Origin: Colletes latitarsis
Taxonomy: Eukaryota; Arthropoda; Insecta; Hymenoptera; Colletidae
Direction: 5' to 3'
NCBI RefSeq assembly: GCF_051014445.1
Contig: NW_027488366.1
Location: forward strand, 16,076,001 to 16,140,000
DNA: 64,000 bases
The translations under genes and the position numbers were made by a program. The notes below the pieces were generated by a model that saw only the letters and a program-made list of their open reading frames with translations, ran no database searches and was not told the DNA's origin. Shown here in pieces: positions 50,003 through 64,000 of this stretch (positions within the stretch are counted from its first letter, which is position 1; the number at the start of each line of letters is the position of its first letter).

Positions 50003-53000
50003 TCAAGTATGAGAAATATGCGAAAGAATGAGCCTGATGAGAGCAAATCCCAGACCTAACCTAGACCTAACATGCGTTATCCTCTAAAATATTGAGCGAA
50101 ACCAGGCTTAATGAACTGTTTCAGTGTGGTCCCACATTACTACGTGATCCAAACCAGAAAAAACCCAGGATCAGTTCAACAAGTATGTGAAGAATGCGAA
50201 AGTATGAGTCTGATGAGTGAAAGTCCCAGACCTAACCGAGGCCTAACATGCGTTATCCTCTAAAATATTGATTGAAACCAGGTTTAATTGACTGTTTCAG
50301 CGTGGTACCACATTACTACGTGATACAATCCAGAAACAGCCCAGGATCTAGCCATGAAGTATGAGAAATATGCGAAAGTATGAGCCTGATGAGGGCAAAT
50401 CCGAGACCTAACCCAGACCTAACATGCGTTATCCTCTAAAATATTTATCAAGACCAGGTTTAATTGGGTGTTTCAGTGTGGTTCCACATTACTAAGTGAT
50501 CCAAACCAGAAAAAACCCAGGATCTGTTCAACATGTATGAGAAATATGCGAAAGAATGAGCCTGATGAAAGCAAATCCCAGACCTAACCTAGACGTCACA
50601 TGAATTATTCTCTAAAATATTGATCGAAACCTGGTTTAATCGACTCTTTCAGTGTGGTACCACATTACTATGTTATCCAAACCAGAAAATAACCCAGGAT
50701 CTGTTCAACGAGTATGTGAAGTGTGCGAAAGTATGAGTCTGATGGGGTCAAATCCCAGACCTATCCCAGACCTAACTTGCGTTATCCTCTAAAATATTGA
50801 TTGAAACTAGGTTTAATCGACTGTTTCAGTGTGGTACCACATTACTACGTGATCCAAACCAGAAAAAACCCAGGATCAGTTCAACAAGTATGTGAAGAAT
50901 GCGAAAGTATGAGTCTGATGAGTGAAAATCCCAGGGCTAACCTAGACCTAACATGCGTTATCCTCTAAAATATTGATCCAAACCAGGTTTAATGGACTCT
51001 TTCAGTGTGGTACCACACTACTACGTGATACAAACCAGAAAAAACCCAGGATCTGTTCAACAAGTATGTGAAAAACGCGAAGGTATGAGCCTGATGAGGG
51101 CAAATGCCAGACCTATCCCAGACCTAACTTGTGTTGTCCTCTAAGATATTGATGGAAACCAGGTTTAATTGACTGTTTCAGTGTTGCACTTCATTACTAC
51201 GTGATGCAATCCAGAAAAAGCCCAGGATCTAGCCATCAAGTATGAGAAATATGCGAAAGAATGAGCCTGATGAGAGCAAATCCCAGACCTAACCTAGACC
51301 TAACATGAATTATTCTCCAAAATGTTGATCGAAACCAGGTTTAATTGACTGTTTCAGTGTGGTCCCACATTACTACGTGATCCAAACCAGAAAAAACCTA
51401 GGATCCGTTCAACAAGTATGTGAAGAATGCGAAAGTATGAGCCTGACGAGTGAAAATCCCAGGCCTAACCTAGACCTAACATGCGTTATCCTCAAAAATA
51501 TTGATCGAAACCTGGTTTAATCGACTGTTTCAGTGTGGTACCACATCACTACGTGATCCAAACCAGAAAATACCCAGGATCTGTTCAACGAGTATGTGAA
51601 GTGTGCGAAAGTGTGAGTCTGATGAGGTCAAATCCCAGACCAATCCCAGACTTAACTTGCGTTATCCTCTAAAATATTGATCGAAACCAGGTTTAATCGA
51701 CTGTTTCAGTGTGGTACCACATTACTACGTGATCCAAACCAGAAAAAACCCAGGATCCGTTCAACAAGTATGTGAAGAATGCGAAAGTGTGAGTCTGATG
51801 AGTGAAAATCCCAGACCTAACCTAGACCTAACATGCGTTACCCTGTAAAATATTGATCCAAACCAGGTTTAATGGACTGTTTCAGTGTGGTACCATACTA
51901 CTACGTGATCCAAACCAGAAAAAACCCAGGATCTGTTCAACATGTATGTGAAAAACGCAAAAGTATGAGCCTGATGAGGGCAAATCCCAGACCTATCCCA
52001 GACCTAACTTGCGTTGTCCTCTAAGATATTGATGGAAACCAGGTTTAATTGACTGCTTCAGTGTGGTCCCACATTACTACGTGATCCAAACCAGAAAAAA
52101 CCCGGGATCCGTACAACAAGTATGTGAAGAATGCGAAAGTATGAGTCTGATGAGGCAAATTCCCCGACCTAACCTAGACCTAACATGCGTTATCCTCTAA
52201 AATATTGATCCAAACCAGGTTTAATGGACTGTTTCAGTGTGGTACCATACTACTACGTGATCCAAACCAGAAAAAACCCAGGATCTGTTCAACATGTATG
52301 TGAAAAACGCGAAAGTATGAGCCTGATGAGGGCAAATCCCAGACCTATCCCAGATCTAACTTGCGTTGTCCTCTAAGATATTGATGGAAACCAGGTTTAA
52401 TTGACTGTTTCTGTGTTGTACTTCATTACTACGTGATGCAATCCAGAAAAAGCGCAGCATCTAGCCATCAAGTATGAGAAATATGCGAAAGAATGAGCCT
52501 GATGAGAGCAAATCCCAGACCTAACCTAGACCTAACATGTATTATTCTCAAAAATATTGATCGAAACCAGGTTTAATTGACTGTTTCAGTGTGGTCCCTC
52601 ATTACTACGTGATCCAAACCAGAAAAAACCCAGGATCCGTTCAACAAGTATGTGAAGAATGCGAAAGTATGAGTCTGATGAGTGAAAATCCCAGACCTAA
52701 CCGAGGCCTAACATGCGTCATCCTCTAAAATATTGATTGAAACCAGGTTTAATTGACTGTTTCAGCGTGGTACCACATTACTACGTGATACAATCCAGAA
52801 ACAGCCCAGGATCTAGCCATGAAGTATGAGAAATATGCGAAAGTATGAGCCTGATGAGGGCAAATCCTAGACCTAACCCAGACCTAACATGCGTCATCCT
52901 CTAAAATATTTATCAAGACCAGGTTTAATTGATTGTTTCAGTGTGGTCCCACATTACTAAGTGATGCAAACCAGAAAAAACCCAGGATCTGTTCAACGAG

Positions 53001-56000
53001 TATGTGAAGTGTGCGAAAGTATGAGACTGATGGGGTCAAATCCCAGACCTATCCCAGACCTAACTTGCGTTATCCTCTAAAATATTGATTGAAACCAGGT
53101 TTAATCGACTGTATCAGTGTGGTACCACATTACTACGTGATCCAAACCAGAAAAAACCCAGGATCAGTTCAACAAGTATGTGAAGAATGGGAAAGTATGA
53201 GTCTGATGAGTGAAAATCCCAGACCTAACCGAGGCCTAACATGCGTCATCCTCTAAAATATTGATTGAAACCAGGTTTAATTGACTGTTTCAGCGTGGTA
53301 CCACATTACTACGTGATACAATCCAGAAACAGCCCAGGATCTAGCCATGAAGTATGAGAAATATGCGAAAGAATGAGCCTGATGAGAGCAAATCCCAGAC
53401 ATAACCTAGACATCACATGAATTATTCTCTAAAATATTGATCGAAACCAGGTTTAATCGACTGTTTCAGTGTGGTACCACATCACTACGTGATCCAAACC
53501 AGAAAATACCCAGGATCTGTTCAACGAGTATGTGAACTGTGCGAAAGTGTGAGTCTGATGAGGTCAAATCCCAGACCAATCCCAGACTTAACTTGCGTTA
53601 TCCTCTAAAATATTGATCGCAACCAGGTTTAATCGACTGTTTCAGTGTGGTACCACATCACTACGTGATCCAAACCAGAAAATACCCAGGATCTGTTCAA
53701 CGAGTATGTGAACTGTGCGAAAGTGTGAGTCTGATGAGGTCAAATCCCAGACCAATCCCAGACTTAACATGCGTTATCCTCAAAAATATTGATCGAAACC
53801 TGGTTTAATCGACTGTTTCAGTGTGATACCACATTACTACGTGATCCAAACCAGAAAAAACCCAGGATCCGTTCAACAAGTATGTGAAGAATGCGAAAGT
53901 ATGAGTCTGATCAGTGAAAATCTCAGGCCTTACCTAGACCTAACTTGCGTTGTCCTCTAAAATATTGATGAGAACCAGGTTTCATTGACTGTTTCAGTGT
54001 GGTACTACATTACTACTTGATGCAATCCAGAAAAAGCCCAGGATCTAGCCATCAAGTATGAGAAATATGCGAAAGAATGAGCCTGATGAGAGCAAATCCC
54101 AGACCTAACCTAGACCTAACATGCGTTATCCTCTAAAATATTGAGCGAAACCAGGCTTAATGAACTGTTTCAGTGTGGTCCCACATTACTACGTGATCCA
54201 AACCAGAAAAAACCCAGGATCAGTTCAACAAGTATGTGAAGAATGCGAAAGTATGAGTCTGATGAGTGAAAATCCCAGACCTAACCGAGGCCTAACATGC
54301 GTTATCCTCTAAAATATTGATTGAAACCAGGTTTAATTGACTGTTTCAGCGTGGTACCACATTACTACGTGATACAATCCAGAAACAGCCCAGGATCTAG
54401 CCATGAAGTATGAGATATATGCGAAAGTATGAGCCTGATGAGGGCAAATTCTAGACCTAACCCAGACCTAACATGCGTTATCCTCTAAAATATTTATCAA
54501 GACCAGGTTTAATTGGGTGTTTCAGTGTGGTTCCACATTACTAAGTGATCCAAACCAGAAAAAACCCAGGATCTGTTCAACATGTATGAGAAATATGCGA
54601 AAGAATGAGCCTGATGAAAGCAAATCCCAGACCTAACCTAGACGTCACATGAATTATTCTCTAAAATATTGATCGAAACCTGGTTTAATCGACTCTTTCA
54701 GTGTGGTACCACATTACTATGTTATCCAAACCAGAAAATAACCCAGGATCTGTTCAACGAGTATGTGAAGTGTGCGAAAGTATGAGTCTGATGGGGTCAA
54801 ATCCCAGACCTATCCCAGACCTAACTTGCGTTATCCTCTAAAATATTGATTGAAACTAGGTTTAATCGACTGTTTCAGTGTGGTACCACATTACTACGTG
54901 ATCCAAACCAGAAAAAACCCAGGATCAGTTCAACAAGTATGTGAAGAATGCGAAAGTATGAGTCTGATGAGTGAAAATCCCAGGGCTAACCTAGACCTAA
55001 CATGCGTTATCCTCTAAAATATTGATCCAAACCAGGTTTAATGGACTCTTTCAGTGTGGTACCACACTACTACGTGATACAAACCAGAAAAAACCCAGGA
55101 TCTGTTCAACAAGTATGTGAAAAACGCGAAAGTATGAGCCTGATGAGGGCAAATGCCAGACCTATCCCAGACCTAACTTGCGTTGTCCGCTAAGATATTG
55201 ATGGAAACCAGGTTTAATTGACTGTTTCAGTGTTGCACTTCATTACTACGTGATGCAATCCAGAAAAAGCCCAGGATCTAGCCATCAAGTATGAGATATA
55301 TGCGAAAGAATGAGCCTGATGAGAGCAAATCCCAGACATAACCTAGACCTAACATGAATTATTCTCCAAAATGTTGATCGAAACCAGGTTTAATTGACTG
55401 TTTCAGTGTGGTCCCACATTACTACGTGATCCAAACCAGAAAAAACCCAGGATCAGTTCAACAAGTATGTGAAGAATGCGAAAGTATGAGTCTGATGAGT
55501 GAAAATCCCAGGGCTAACCTAGACCTAACATGCGTTATCCTCTAAAATATTGATCCAAACCAGGTTTAATGGACTGTTTCAGTGTGGTACCATACTACTA
55601 CGTGATCCAAACCAGAAAAAACCCAGGATCTGTTCAACATGTATGTGAAAAACGCAAAAGTATGAGCCTGATGAGGGCAAATCCCAGACCTATCCCAGAC
55701 CTAACTTGCGTTGTCCTCTAAGATATTGATGGAAACCAGGTTTAATTGACTGCTTCAGTGTGGTCCCACATTACTACGTGATCCAAACCAGAAAAAACCC
55801 GGGATCCGTACAACAAGTATGTGAAGAATGCGAAAGTATGAGTCTGATGAGTCAAATTCCCCGACCTAACCTAGACCTAACATGCGTTATCCTCTAAAAT
55901 ATTGATCCAAACCAGGTTTAATGGACTGTTTCAGTGTGGTACCACACTACTACGTGATCCAAACCAGAAAAAACCCAGGATCTGTTCAACAAGTATGTGA

Positions 56001-56649
56001 AAAACGCAAAAGTATGAGTCTGATGAGGGCAAATCCCCGACCTATCCCAGACCTAACATGCGTTATCCTCTAAAATATTTATCAAGACCAGGTTTAATTG
56101 ATTGTTTCAGTGTAGTTCCACATTACTACGTGATCCAAACCAGAAAAAACCCAGGATCTGATCAACGAGTATGTGAAGTGTGCGAAAGTATGAGTCTGAT
56201 GAGGGCAAATCCCCGACCTATCCCAGACCTAACTTGCGTTGTCCTCTAAGATATTGATGGAAACCAGGTTTAATTGACTGTTTCAGCGTGGTACCACATT
56301 ACTACGTGATACAATCCAGAAACAGCCCAGGATCTAGCCATGAAGTATGAGAAATATGCGAAAGTATGAGCCTGATGAGAGCAAATCCCAGACCTAATCT
56401 AGACCTAACATGCGTTATCCTCTAAAATATTGAGCGAAACCAGGTTTAATGAACTGTTTCAGTGTGGTCCCACATTACTACGTGATCCAAACCAGAAAAA
56501 ACCCAGGATCCGTTCAACAAGTATGTGAAGAATGCGAAAGTATGAGTCTGATGAGTGAAAATCCCAGACCTAACCGAGGCCTAACATGCGTCATCCTCTA
56601 AAATATTGATTGAAACCAGGTTTAATTGACTGTTTCAGCGTGGTACCAC

Positions 56650-58891
56650 ATTACTACGTGATCCAAACCAGAAAAAACCCAGGATCCGTTCAACAAGTAT
56701 GTGAAGAATGCGAAAGTATGAGTCTGATGAGTGAAAATCCCAGACCTAACCGAGGCCTAACATGCGTCATCCTCTAAAATATTGATTGAAACCAGGTTTA
56801 ATTGACTGTTTCAGCGTGGTACCACATTACTACGTGATACAATCCAGAAACAGCCCAGGATCTAGCCATGAAGTATGAGAAATATGCGAAAGAATGAGCC
56901 TGATGAGAGCAAATCCCAGACCTAACCTAGACATCACATGAATTATTCTCTAAAATATTGATCGAAACCTGGTTTAATCGACTGTTTCAGTGTGGTACCA
57001 CATTACTATGTTATCCAAACCAGAAAATAACCCAGGATCTGTTCAACGAGTATGTGAAGTGTGCGAAAGTATGAGTCTGATGGGGTCAAATCCCAGACCT
57101 ATCCCAGACCTAACTTGCGTTATCCTCTAAAATATTGATTGAAACCAGGTTTAATCGACTGTTTCAGTGTGGTACCATATTACTACGTGATCTAATCCAG
57201 AAATAGCCCAGGATCTAGCCATGAAGTATGAGAAATATGCGAAAGTATGAGTCTGATGAGTGAAAATCCCAGGGCTAACCTAGACCTAACATGCGTTATC
57301 CTCTAAAATATTGATCCAAACCAGGTTTAATGGACTCTTTCAGTGTGGTACCACACTACTACGTGATAAAAACCAGAAAAAACCCAGGATCTAGCCATGA
57401 AGTATGAGAAATATGCGAAAGTATGAGTCTGATGAGTGAAAATCCCAGGGCTAACCTAGACCTAACATGCGTTATCCTCTAAAATATTGATCGCAACCAG
57501 GTTTAATCGACTGTTTCAGTGTGGTACCACATCACTACGTGATCCAAACCAGAAAATACCCAGGATCTGTTTAACGAGTATGTGAAGTGTGCGAAAGTGT
57601 GAGTTTGATAAAGTCAAATCCCAGACCAATCCCAGACTTAACTTGCGTTATCCTCTAAAATATTGATCGCAACCAGGTTTAATCGACTGTTTCAGTGTGG
57701 TACCACATTACTATGTGATCCAAACCAGAAAATAACCCAGGATCTGTTCAACGAGTATGTGAACTGTGCGAAAGTATGAGTTTGATGAGGTCAAATCCCA
57801 GACCAATCCCAGACTTAACTTGCGTTATCCTCTAAAATATTGATCGCAACCAGGTTTAATCGACTGTTTCAGTGTGGTACCACATTACTACGTGATCCAA
57901 ACCAGAAAAAACCCAGGATCCGTTCAACAAGTATGTGAAGAATGCGAATGTATGAGTCTGATCAGTGAAAATCTCAGGCCTTACCTAGACCTAACTTGCG
58001 TTGTCCTCTAAAATATTGATGAAAACCAGGTTTCATTGACAGTTTCAGTGTGGTACTACATTACTACGTGATGCAATCCAGAAAAAGCCCAGGATCTAGC
58101 CATCAAGTATGAGAAATATGCGAAAGAATGAGCCTGATGAGAGCAAATCCCAGACCTAACCTAGACCTAACATGCGTTATCCTCTAAAATATTGAGCGAA
58201 ACCAGGTTTAATGAACTGTTTCAGTGTGGTCCCACATTACTACGTGATCCAAACCAGAAAAAACCCAGGATCCGTTCAACAAGTATGTGAAGAATGCGAA
58301 AGTATGAGTCTGATGAGTGAAAATCCCAGACCTAACCGAGGCCTAACATGCGTCATCCTCTAAAATATTGATTGAAACCAGGTTTAATTGACTGTTTCAG
58401 CGTGGTACCACATTACTACGTGATACAATCCAGAAACAGCCCAGGATCTAGCCATGAAGTATGAGAAATATGCGAAAGTATGAGCCTGATGAGGGCAAAT
58501 CCTAGACCTAACCCAGACCTAACATGCGTTATCCTCTAAAATATTTATCAAGACCAGGTTTAATTGATTGTTTCAGTGTGGTCCCACATTACTAAGTGAT
58601 GCAAACCAGAAAAAACCCAGGATCTGTTCAACGAGTATGTGAAGTGTGCGAAAGTATGAGACTGATGGGGTCAAATCCCAGACCTATCCCAGACCTAACT
58701 TGCGTTATCCTCTAAAATATTGATTGAAACCAGGTTTAATCGACTGTTTCAGTGTGGTACCACATTACTACGTGATCCAAACCAGAAAAAACCCAGGATC
58801 AGTTCAACAAGTATGTGAAGAATGCGAAAGTATGAGTCTGATGAGTGAAAATCCCAGACCTAACCGAGGCCTAACATGCGTCATCCTCTAA
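56650..58891. repeat. Satellite block repeated at +5,109 to the window end
   Basis: This ~2.2-kb block matches about 61759-64000 at a constant offset of 5,109 bp (29 monomers). Markers are GTGATCTAATCCAG (57188 and 62297), CTGTTTAACGAG (57567 and 62676) and AATGCGAATGTATGAG (57941 and 63050). Part of it is also present at an intermediate place, where the CTGTTTAACGAG marker is at 59681 (offsets 2,114 and 2,995). The match is cut by the end of the window, so the repeat unit is probably longer. Confidence 0.82.
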
Positions 58892-61800
58892 AATATTGAT
58901 TGAAACCAGGTTTAATTGACTGTTTCAGCGTGGTACCACATTACTACGTGATACAATCCAGAAACAGCCCAGGATCTAGCCATGAAGTATGAGAAATATG
59001 CGAAAGAATGAGCCTGATGAGAGCAAATCCCAGACCTAACCTAGACATCACATGAATTATTCTCTAAAATATTGATCGAAACCTGGTTTAATCGACTGTT
59101 TCAGTGTGGTACCACATTACTATGTTATCCAAACCAGAAAATAACCCAGGATCTGTTCAACGAGTATGTGAAGTGTGCGAAAGTATGAGTCTGATGGGGT
59201 CAAATCCCAGACCTATCCCAGACCTAACTTGCGTTATCCTCTAAAATATTGATTGAAACCAGGTTTAATCGACTGTTTCAGTGTGGTACCATATTACTAC
59301 GTGATCTAATCCAGAAATAGCCCAGGATCTAGCCATGAGGTATGAGAAATATGCGAAAGTATGAGTCTGGTGAGTGAAAATCCCAGGGCTAACCTAGACC
59401 TAACATGCGTTATCCTCTAAAATATTGATCCAAACCAGGTTTAATGGACTCTTTCAGTGTGGTACCACACTACTACGTGATAAAGACCAGAAAAAACCCA
59501 GGATCTAGCCATGAAGTATGAGAAATATGCGAAAGTATGAGTCTGATGAGTGAAAATCCCAGGGCTAACCTAGACCTAACATGCGTTATCCTCTAAAATA
59601 TTGATCGCAACCAGGTTTAATCGACTGTTTCAGTGTGGAACCACATCACTACGTGATCCAAACCAGAAAATACCCAGGATCTGTTTAACGAGTATGTGAA
59701 GTGTGCGAATGTGTGAGTTTGATGAGGTCAAATCCCAGACCAATCCCAGACTTAACTTGCGTTATCCTCTAAAATATTGATCGCAACCAGGTTTAATCGA
59801 CTGTTTCAGTGTGGTACCACATTACTATGTGATCCAAACCAGAAAATAACCCAGGATCTGTTCAACGAGTATGTGAACTGTGCGAAAGTATGAGCCTGAT
59901 GAGTGAAAATCCCCGACCTAACCTAGACCTAACATGCGTTATCCTCTAAAATATTGATCCAAACCAGGTTTAATGGACTGTTTCAGTGTGGTACCACACT
60001 ACTACGTGATCCAAACCAGAAAAAACCCAGGATCTGTTCAACATGTATGTGAAAAACGCGAAAGTATGAGCATGATGAGGGCAAATCCCAGACCTATCCC
60101 AGACCTAACATGCGTTGTCCTCTAAGATATTGATGGAAACCAGGTTTAATTGACTGTTTCTGTGTTGTACTTCATTACTACGTGATGCAATCCAGAAAAA
60201 GCCCAGCATCTAGCCATCAAGTATGAGAAATATGCGAAAGAATGAGCCTGATGAGAGCAAATCCAAGACCTAACCTAGACCTAACATGTATTATTCTCAA
60301 AAATATTGATCGAAACCAGGTTTAATTGACTGTTTCAGTGTGGTCCCACATTACTACGTGATCCAAACCAGAAAAAACCCAGGATCCGTACAACAAGTAT
60401 GCGAAGAATGCGAAAGTATGAACCTGATGAGTGAAAATCCCAGGCCTGACCTAGACCTAACATGCGTTATCCTCAAAAATATTGGTCGAAACCTGGTATA
60501 ATCGACTGTTTCAGTGTGGTACCACATTACTATGTGATCCAAACCAGAAAATAACCCAGGATCTGTTCAACGAGTATGTGAAGTGTGCGAAAGTATGAGT
60601 CTGATGAGGGCAAATCCCCGACCTATCCCAGACCTAACATGCGTTATCCTCTAAAATATTTATCAAGACCAGGTTTAATTGATTGTTTCAGTGTAGTTCC
60701 ACATTACTACGTGATCCAAACCAGAAAAAACCCAGGATCTGATCAACGAGTATGTGAAGTGTGCGAAAGTATGAGTCTGATGAGGGCAAATCCCCGACCT
60801 ATCCCAGACCTAACTTGCGTTGTCCTCTAAGATATTGATGGAAACCAGGTTTAATTGACTGTTTCTGTGTTGTACTTCATTACTACGTGATGCAATCCAG
60901 AAAAAGCCCAGGATCTAGCCATCAAGTATGAGAAATATGCGAAAGAATGAGCCTGATGAGAGCAAATCCCAGACCTAACCTAGACCTAACATGCGTTATC
61001 CTCTAAAATATTGAGCGAAACCAGGTTTAATGAACTGTTTCAGTGTGGTCCCACATTACTACGTGATCCAAACCAGAAAAAACCCAGGATCCGTTCAACA
61101 AGTATGTGAAGAATGCGAAAGTATGAGTCTGATGAGTGAAAATCCCAGACCTAACCGAGGCCTAACATGCGTCATCCTCTAAAATATTGATTGAAACCAG
61201 GTTTAATTGACTGTTTCAGCGTGGTACCACATTACTACGTGATACAATCCAGAAACAGCCCAGGATCTAGCCATGAAGTATGAGAAATATGCGAAAGTAT
61301 GAGCCTGATGAGGGCAAATCCTAGACCTAACCCAGACCTAACATGCGTTATCCTCTAAAATATTTATCAAGACCAGGTTTAATTGATTGTTTCAGTGTGG
61401 TCCCACATTACTAAATGATGCAAACCAGAAAAAACCCAGGATCTGTTCAACGAGTATGTGAAGTGTGCGAAAGTATGAGACTGATGGGGTCAAATCCCAG
61501 ACCTATCCCAGACCTAACTTGCGTTATCGTCTAAAATATTGATTGAAACCAGGTTTAATCGACTGTTTCAGTGTGGTACCATATTACTACGTGATCTAAT
61601 CCAGAAATAGCCCAGGATCTAGCCATGAAGTATGAGAAATATGCGAAAGTATGAGTCTGATGAGTGAAAATCCCAGGGCTAACCTAGACCTAACTTGCGA
61701 TATCGTCTAAAATATTGATTGAAACCAGGTTTAATCGACTGTTTCAGTGTGGTCCCACATTACTACGTGATCCAAACCAGAAAAAACCCAGGATCCGTTC

Positions 61801-64000
61801 AACAAGTATGTGAAGAATGCGAAAGTATGAGTCTGATGAGTGAAAATCCCAGACCTAACCGAGGCCTAACATGCGTCATCCTCTAAAATATTGATTGAAA
61901 CCAGGTTTAATTGACTGTTTCAGCGTGGTACCACATTACTACGTGATACAATCCAGAAACAGCCCAGCATCTAGCCATGAAGTATGAGAAATATGCGAAA
62001 GAATGAGCCTGATGAGAGCAAATCCCAGACCTAACCTAGACATCACATGAATTATTCTCTAAAATATTGATCGAAACCTGGTTTAATCGACTGTTTCAGT
62101 GTGGTACCACATTACTGTGTTATCCAAACCAGAAAATAACCCAGGATCTGTTCAACGAGTATGTGAAGTGTGCGAAAGTATGAGTCTGATGGGGTCAAAT
62201 CCCAGACCTATCCCAGACCTAACTTGCGTTATCCTCTAAAATATTGATTGAAACCAGGTTTAATCGACTGTTTCAGTGTGGTACCATATTACTACGTGAT
62301 CTAATCCAGAAATAGCCCAGGATCTAGCCATGAAGTATGAGAAATATGCGAAAGTATGAGTCTGATGAGTGAAAATCCCAGGGCTAACCTAGACCTAACA
62401 TGCGTTATCCTCTAAAATATTGATCCAAACCAGGTTTAATGGACTCTTTCAGTGTGGTACCACACTACTACGTGATAAAAACCAGAAAAAACCCAGGATC
62501 TAGCCATCAAGTATGAGAAATATGCGAAAGTATGAGTCTGATGAGTGAAAATCCCAGGGCTAACCTAGACCTAACATGCGTTATCCTCTAAAATATTGAT
62601 CGCAACCAGGTTTAATCGACTGTTTCAGTGTGGTACCACATCACTACGTGATCCAAACCAGAAAATACCCAGGATCTGTTTAACGAGTATGTGAAGTGTG
62701 CGAAAGTGTGAGTTTGATGAGGTCAAATCCCAGACCAATCCCAGACTTAACTTGCGTTATCCTCTAAAATATTGATCGCAACCAGGTTTAATCGACTGTT
62801 TCAGTGTGGTACCACATTACTATGTGATCCAAACCAGAAAATAACCCAGGATCTGTTCAACGAGTATGTGAACTGTGCGAAAGTATGAGTTTGATGAGGT
62901 CAAATCCCAGACCAATCCCAGACTTAACTTGCGTTATCCTCTAAAATATTGATCGCAACCAGGTTTAATCGACTGTTTCAGTGTGGTACCACATTACTAC
63001 GTGATCCAAACCAGAAAAAACCCAGGATCCGTTCAACAAGTATGTGAAGAATGCGAATGTATGAGTCTGATCAGTGAAAATCTCAGGCCTTACCTAGACC
63101 TAACTTGCGTTGTCCTCTAAAATATTGATGAAAACCAGGTTTCATTGACAGTTTCAGTGTGGTACTACATTACTACGTGATGCAATCCAGAAAAAGCCCA
63201 GGATCTAGCCATCAAGTATGAGAAATATGCGAAAGAATGAGCCTGATGAGAGCAAATCCCAGACCTAACCTAGACCTAACATGCGTTATCCTCTAAAATA
63301 TTGAGCGAAACCAGGTTTAATGAACTGTTTCAGTGTGGTCCCACATTACTACGTGATCCAAACCAGAAAAAACCCAGGATCCGTTCAACAAGTATGTGAA
63401 GAATGCGAAAGTATGAGTCTGATGAGTGAAAATCCCAGACCTAACCGAGGCCTAACATGCGTCATCCTCTAAAATATTGATTGAAACCAGGTTTAATTGA
63501 CTGTTTCAGCGTGGTACCACATTACTACGTGATACAATCCAGAAACAGCCCAGGATCTAGCCATGAAGTATGAGAAATATGCGAAAGTATGAGCCTGATG
63601 AGGGCAAATCCTAGACCTAACCCAGACCTAACATGCGTTATCCTCTAAAATATTTATCAAGACCAGGTTTAATTGATTGTTTCAGTGTGGTCCCACATTA
63701 CTAAGTGATGCAAACCAGAAAAAACCCAGGATCTGTTCAACGAGTATGTGAAGTGTGCGAAAGTATGAGACTGATGGGGTCAAATCCCAGACCTATCCCA
63801 GACCTAACTTGCGTTATCCTCTAAAATATTGATTGAAACCAGGTTTAATCGACTGTTTCAGTGTGGTACCACATTACTACGTGATCCAAACCAGAAAAAA
63901 CCCAGGATCAGTTCAACAAGTATGTGAAGAATGCGAAAGTATGAGTCTGATGAGTGAAAATCCCAGACCTAACCGAGGCCTAACATGCGTCATCCTCTAA

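Larger units (their letters stand above)
40751..64000. repeat. 176-bp satellite array, right homogenised segment
   Basis: About 132 monomers in the same orientation as the rest run to the end of the window without interruption. Blocks of several kilobases recur almost unchanged at offsets of 3,341, 3,693, 4,049, 2,114, 2,995 and 5,109 bp, all close to whole multiples of 176. Individual monomers are of the same classes as on the left, but within a class they are nearly identical. This indicates recent amplification by unequal exchange. No gene, RNA gene or second transposon is seen here. Confidence 0.95.

Noticed and set aside
40751..64000. A centromere-protein box or other known binding motif in the satellite
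   Set aside because: I saw no match to the mammalian CENP-B box pattern. The palindromic dyad is reported as a structure only.

Overview
The window is eukaryotic repeat DNA with no ordinary host genes. About 55 kb of the 64 kb is one tandem satellite with a 176-bp monomer. It is interrupted at two places by copies of one GC-rich non-LTR retrotransposon of the R1 clade (the R1/TRAS/SART type of LINE). Both copies lie on the minus strand. The element family points to an arthropod, most likely an insect. Each monomer also carries two tandem 11-bp units close to CCCAGACCTAA, the reverse complement of TTAGGTCTGGG. From memory, 11-nt motifs of that kind have been reported as telomere repeats in some Hymenoptera, so a hymenopteran subtelomere or telomere-associated block is my best guess. 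It is a guess, not a demonstration.

Layout. Positions 1-27647 are satellite, more diverged in the first ~18 kb and more homogenised after that. Positions 27665-29451 hold a 5'-truncated retrotransposon copy: poly(A) tail (T run on the + strand), 3' UTR and the last ~410 codons of ORF2. It is flanked by a 17-bp target-site duplication. Positions 29469-34735 are satellite and include a nearly perfect 1,410-bp (8-monomer) tandem duplication. Positions 34752-40734 hold an apparently full-length copy (~6 kb): 5' UTR, ORF1 (gag-like, split into two overlapping frames), an intact 1,060-aa ORF2 (AP endonuclease, reverse transcriptase, C-terminal zinc finger), 3' UTR and poly(A), flanked by a ~16-bp target-site duplication. 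Positions 40751-64000 are satellite organised in large higher-order blocks, with repeat offsets of 3,341, 3,693, 4,049 and 5,109 bp (19, 21, 23 and 29 monomers).

How the parts fit. ORF1 would coat the element RNA. ORF2 would nick the target and prime reverse transcription from it. Both insertions sit at the same base of the monomer, immediately beside the telomere-like 11-mers, and each has its own target-site duplication. The simplest reading is a site-specific R1-clade element whose target is the telomere-like motif embedded in this satellite. The two copies differ by about 11 substitutions over ~1.8 kb, so they are young. I saw no tRNA, rRNA, CRISPR array or host protein-coding gene.
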